Under the pieces are notes generated by a model, which had not been told where the DNA came from, searched no databases, and saw only the letters and a list, made by a program, of their open reading frames with translations. A stretch of DNA of 64,000 nucleotides, from assembly GCA_031002005.1 (NCBI GenBank), contig JARYHS010008074.1, forward strand, positions 175,174,494 to 175,238,493. Reading direction: 5' to 3'. This DNA is from Vandiemenella viatica. Lineage: Eukaryota > Arthropoda > Insecta > Orthoptera > Morabidae. Positions 60,796-64,000 of the stretch are shown here, one piece after another. Numbering within the stretch: position 1 is the stretch's first letter; each line of letters opens with the position of its first letter. The position numbers were made by a program, and so were the translations under genes.

Positions 60796-61333
60796 GTGGA
60801 TCATTCGTCTAAGGGCGATGCAAATTTATTCTCCACTTTCTGCTTCTAGCATTCTTTCTTCTAGCATTATCTAGACTCAATTCGTTTCTCCTGTTCAGCT
60901 TCACTACGAATTTACCTATTTGATTTTTTTATTGATTTTTTTTTTTTTTTTTTTTTTTTAGAAGTAGCCGAAATGCCTTCGAAATACACTAATGCAGCTT
61001 TCACACACGACTGCTTAGGACGTACACAATTTTCTTGCGTTCACTCACAAGATTGTTTGTTCAGTAGGCGACATCTGGGGTGGCGGTCTCTATTGAAACA
61101 TCAAAGGGATTTATCGCGTCTCTAATGGTACTGTGGGCACACAGGCTATTATATATGCATTTTGAAGAATGAAACTAACATGCTTAGCTGCTCTGCTCTC
61201 TATTTCTTTCTTTCTCTCAATTATTTCGCCTGTGAACTCTCAAATTCCGGGTGGGTATTTCACCCACCCGGAATTTCCCGGGTGGGTACTGCTACCCACC
61301 ATACCCACATTATCCGCCGGCCCTGTCGAGTAC

Positions 61334-61340
61334 ATCAGAG
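61334..61340 (+). pseudogene. GH1 exon 7, last 7 bases
   Basis: ATC AGA G then donor GTTAGT. Joined to exon 8 it gives IEYIRGTADFF, the family's junction (IxxIxGTADFxGLNHY). Confidence 0.9.
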
Positions 61341-63280
61341 GTTAGTGGTCAACCTGTAACTTCCGTTTGCAGTTAGGAGCAGCAACTTCTGTTTATTTCT
61401 GTGTGATTTACATTAAAAATGATTTATGAAGACAAACATTTTACATGAATTGCATTTACATGGTGCTGTGATATTACGATATTAGACCTTTTTTTCCAAG
61501 AAATAAAGTTCACAATAAAATTGTGAATAATTAGAAACTGTGATATTTAGAATTAAGTTGTTAATAGGAAATTAATTACGGAATGTTTGATTGCTGTGAC
61601 GAGAATAAAGGAGAGTATAATTAAAGAAATATGATAAGACAAAAAATATTTTATACCGAAGCTAAGCAGTACGGTGGTAAACCATTAAACGCTTGGAGCA
61701 TAGTGTTCACTGTCAGGGGCCTTTATTCAACCTTGAGGAAACAAATTCTGATCTCCGGGAGGGTGAAGTTAGATAACATCTCTGGATTTCTTTAGATTCA
61801 GCCGTAAGCCAGAGAGGTTAGAACGACTTGTGTAAAATCAAGAAGGTAGGGTTGGTATTACCGTCTAACTTAGAATCGAACAAGATATCCAATATTGGCA
61901 GGCCTGAGTTGGTAAGCTATTATCCCAGAATGTATTGAAGCGCCACTAAACACAAAGGGGCTCTGGTGCTGGTGTATAGTTTCTGCGGTGTGTTTTAATC
62001 GTGACTTCTTGAAACTATGGGTAGCTGCCACGAAGTCCTCGATAGCCAGTCATTTCTATACTAAATATCACCATGAGTCATCTCTATGCTTCTCTCGCTT
62101 TCGTTAAACGAGTGTGCTAATGTGATGCCACAAAGTTTTTCGACGATCTAAGAATATAATTAGTCAATATTAAGAACTGCTGTTTTTGGATAAGTTCTTT
62201 TATAATTTAAAATATTAAGGGAGTTTCTAAGGTGTACGAATAATTATTTATTAACGTTATCCAGTGTGTATTACTGGAGGCAGAAGTAAAATTTCTATAT
62301 TTTTTGTAGAGTGTTATGTGAAGTTGAATATAATATAGATGGGAAGTAATAAAACATTATTATTATAACTTGATCAAAGATTTCCTCTATGATTTACTAT
62401 TATAACGATTGCTTGAATGCAATCAATCTTGGGTGAATACTTTAATTAAAGAAAGTTTACTGGGTAAAGGAAATAATAAAGGTGGTCAGATTACAGTCCG
62501 TTATATTAAAACAGAAAATATAACCATGAATACACGTCACATATTGAAACATTATGAAATGTTTCTACTAATCTTTAAAGGAAACACAGAGATCGCGGAA
62601 GCACAATGGCTGGGTATTAAACTCTTATTCTTCTCCCCTTTCAAGGATTAGACCTGTTGACCAGTTCCTGTTTCAGGAATTATTCCCATCTCTTCCTTGG
62701 TCTACCTATACTTCTTCTGCCTAGCCCTAAAGGTAGAAGAAGGATTAAACTCCAGGAAATATAAAAATACTTGCTTAGTCAACTTATAGAAACCGAAGAA
62801 ATGAAAAAAAGAAAAATTAAGAAACTAATGAATGTGTGGAACGAAGAGACAGTGGGAAAATATTTCCGTACTTTGACAAAAACCGTTTCCAGTAGTTGAT
62901 ACGCGTTACATCTCACGCCATGTTCGTGAATCTGTCTACTCATTAACAATAAAAGAACAAAAACTAGCGAATTCTTCTTGTTCGTTTAAACTGTTTGTTG
63001 GCTTAAAAGATGCTAGTAAATCATCTTGATGACTGTTGTTTTTCTTTATTAAATAGTTCATCTCAGGTACATACAAGAAAACCGTTAATTTAATTTCTTT
63101 TCACTCTCCGTTACGTTACGAAATCATCTTCTTACAAAGTGTGCCAAAATTATGTATCTAGTTCTGCAGAAGCCAGTTCCATTCGACTAATAGAGTATAA
63201 TACAGAAACAAATTCTGTTATGTAGCAGCGATCTTGATGGATATGTAGAGCCTACTGAAGACCATTTCTCTCATATCCAG
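61341..63280. other. GH1 intron 7, nothing recognised
   Basis: 1.94-kb AT-rich intron; acceptor TCATATCCAG. Confidence 0.6.
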
Positions 63281-63396
63281 GTACTGCCGATTTCTTCGGT
63301 GTTAACAATTACAACACGGCAAATATCACCTCTGGAGAAACTGGAATTGTACCTTCTATGGAGAGAGACAGTGGAACAGCCACCGTATGGAGCGGG
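63281..63396 (+). pseudogene. GH1 exon 8, last in window
   Basis: Reads GTADFFGVNNYNTANITSGE then TGIVPSMERDSGTATVWSG, phase 1 to 0, donor GTAAGT. GTADFFGxNHYT is a family signature; here Asn replaces the usual His before Tyr. Open in itself. Confidence 0.94.
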
Positions 63397-63489
63397 GTAA
63401 GTATTCAGCCTGCAAATTGTTAGTTTCACATTGTTTATAGTTGACCCTAGTAATCAACGAATTGGCCATAAGTCGTATATCTTGATAGT

Positions 63490-63810
63490 AAGAAATTTGT
63501 ATTCAACCCGAAGGCTGGTTGATCTCTTCAGAAGGAGGTATACTTAGCCTGGTATTGGAGGTGGGGTAGCACGTTCCTTTGCTTTTACCCAACCCGGTAA
63601 TCCTATCAGGTACTGGGGACATACAATTTAACGTGGATTTCTAATCACGGAAGCTTTCTGACATATTTCGCAGTACACATCAAGCTGTTCGAGAGATGAA
63701 AGTCGATTTAAAAGACTTTAAAATCACCGACGAGACAGGGATTCGAACCGGAGACCTTTCGATCTCCAGTCAGACTTCTCCATCCCTGAGGCACCTGGCT
63801 ACTCAATAAG
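63490..63810 (-). mobile_element. SINE-A, near full length, in GH1 intron 8
   Basis: On the complement: tRNA-like head from about 63805 (decayed A box), GACTGGAGATCGAAAGG, B box GGTTCGAATCCC (63738-63749), then the body through 'tccgtgattagaaatccacgt', 'tccccagtacctgatagg' and 'aaccttcgggtt'-like end. The longest SINE-A in the window. Confidence 0.85.
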
Positions 63811-64000
63811 TTCTAATGCCACTATATTACACATGAATTGAGATAATATCGACAGATAAATTACTGCAATAACAGTAATCTACGATATTCGAAGTTTGGG
63901 ACAGATTATGGGTTCCAATACAGCTGGTAGAAAAATAAAGTTTCCCAAGTTCTTTCCCAAGAATTATGTGCTCTTTAGCTTTGTAAATGTACGTTAGTTG
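63811..64000. other. GH1 intron 8, end of window
   Basis: AT-rich; no exon seen before the end. Confidence 0.6.

Larger units (their letters stand above)
56862..61325 (-). mobile_element. hAT element (ZMYM1-like transposase), 4.46 kb, inserted in GH1 exon 7
   Basis: Begins CAGGCAGGGCCGGCG and ends CGCCGGCCCTG, with TCGAGTAC on both sides (56854-56861 and 61326-61333), a perfect 8-bp target duplication as in hAT elements. The left end has an extra CAGG. Beyond it the exon continues ATC AGA G and donor GTTAGT. It carries a decayed minus-strand transposase and two SINE-B and one mariner insertions, so it is not recent although its ends are clean. Confidence 0.95.

Noticed and set aside
61162..61359. 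Short plus-strand open frame
   Set aside because: Spans the hAT right end into GH1; no gene features.

Overview
The window is nuclear DNA from an animal with a large, repeat-rich genome, almost certainly an insect. Genes are intron-rich, AT content is high, and tRNA-derived SINEs, Helitrons, mariner/Tc1, hAT, RTE and CR1-like elements are dense. The one host gene encodes a secreted family 1 glycoside hydrolase (GH1, beta-glucosidase/myrosinase class) like the multicopy digestive GH1 genes of insects. A polyneopteran such as a stick insect, cockroach or termite is my guess; the sequence does not prove the species. A gap of exactly 1000 N lies at 30604-31603.

Layout. 1-13.7 kb: AT-rich intergenic DNA with a split Tc1-like relic (2.3-4.8 kb) around a GC-rich insertion, a fossil mariner (5.4-6.0 kb), SINEs, a Penelope-type hammerhead-like motif (9.33 kb), a hAT MITE (10.48-10.83 kb) and a ~480-bp AT-rich tandem duplication (12.3-13.6 kb). 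13.8-15.5 kb: broken Helitron Rep gene. 15.86-16.06 kb: hAT MITE with a perfect 8-bp target duplication. 16.3-19.3 kb: two CR1-like LINE copies. 22.517-26.330 kb: a Helitron with both ends recognisable and a decayed Rep gene. 27.4-30.6 kb: RTE-clade LINE running into the gap.

31.7-63.4 kb: eight exons of the GH1 gene on the + strand; the C-terminal part lies beyond the window. The gene is dead several times over. Three of its exons are interrupted by unrelated DNA transposons, each flanked by a target-site duplication, and removing each one restores the reading frame: an 8.5-kb palindromic foldback element (35994-44531) in exon 3, a 5.8-kb foldback element (50410-56211) in exon 6, and a 4.46-kb hAT element (56862-61325) in exon 7. 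In addition the exon 1 donor reads AT instead of GT, the exon 3 acceptor appears to read TG instead of AG, and exons 2 and 6 carry in-frame stops. A Tc1 element (46690-48074) sits in an intron.

The most unusual structures are inside these insertions. The first foldback element has ~2.2-2.5 kb arms, a cluster of promoter-like motifs at its termini, a nested Helitron in one arm only, and in its loop a small minus-strand gene whose acidic exon is repeated in tandem with intact splice sites. The second foldback element has arms made of a ~129-bp tandem array derived from a tRNA-SINE that has lost its A box. These are the best candidates for something not previously described.
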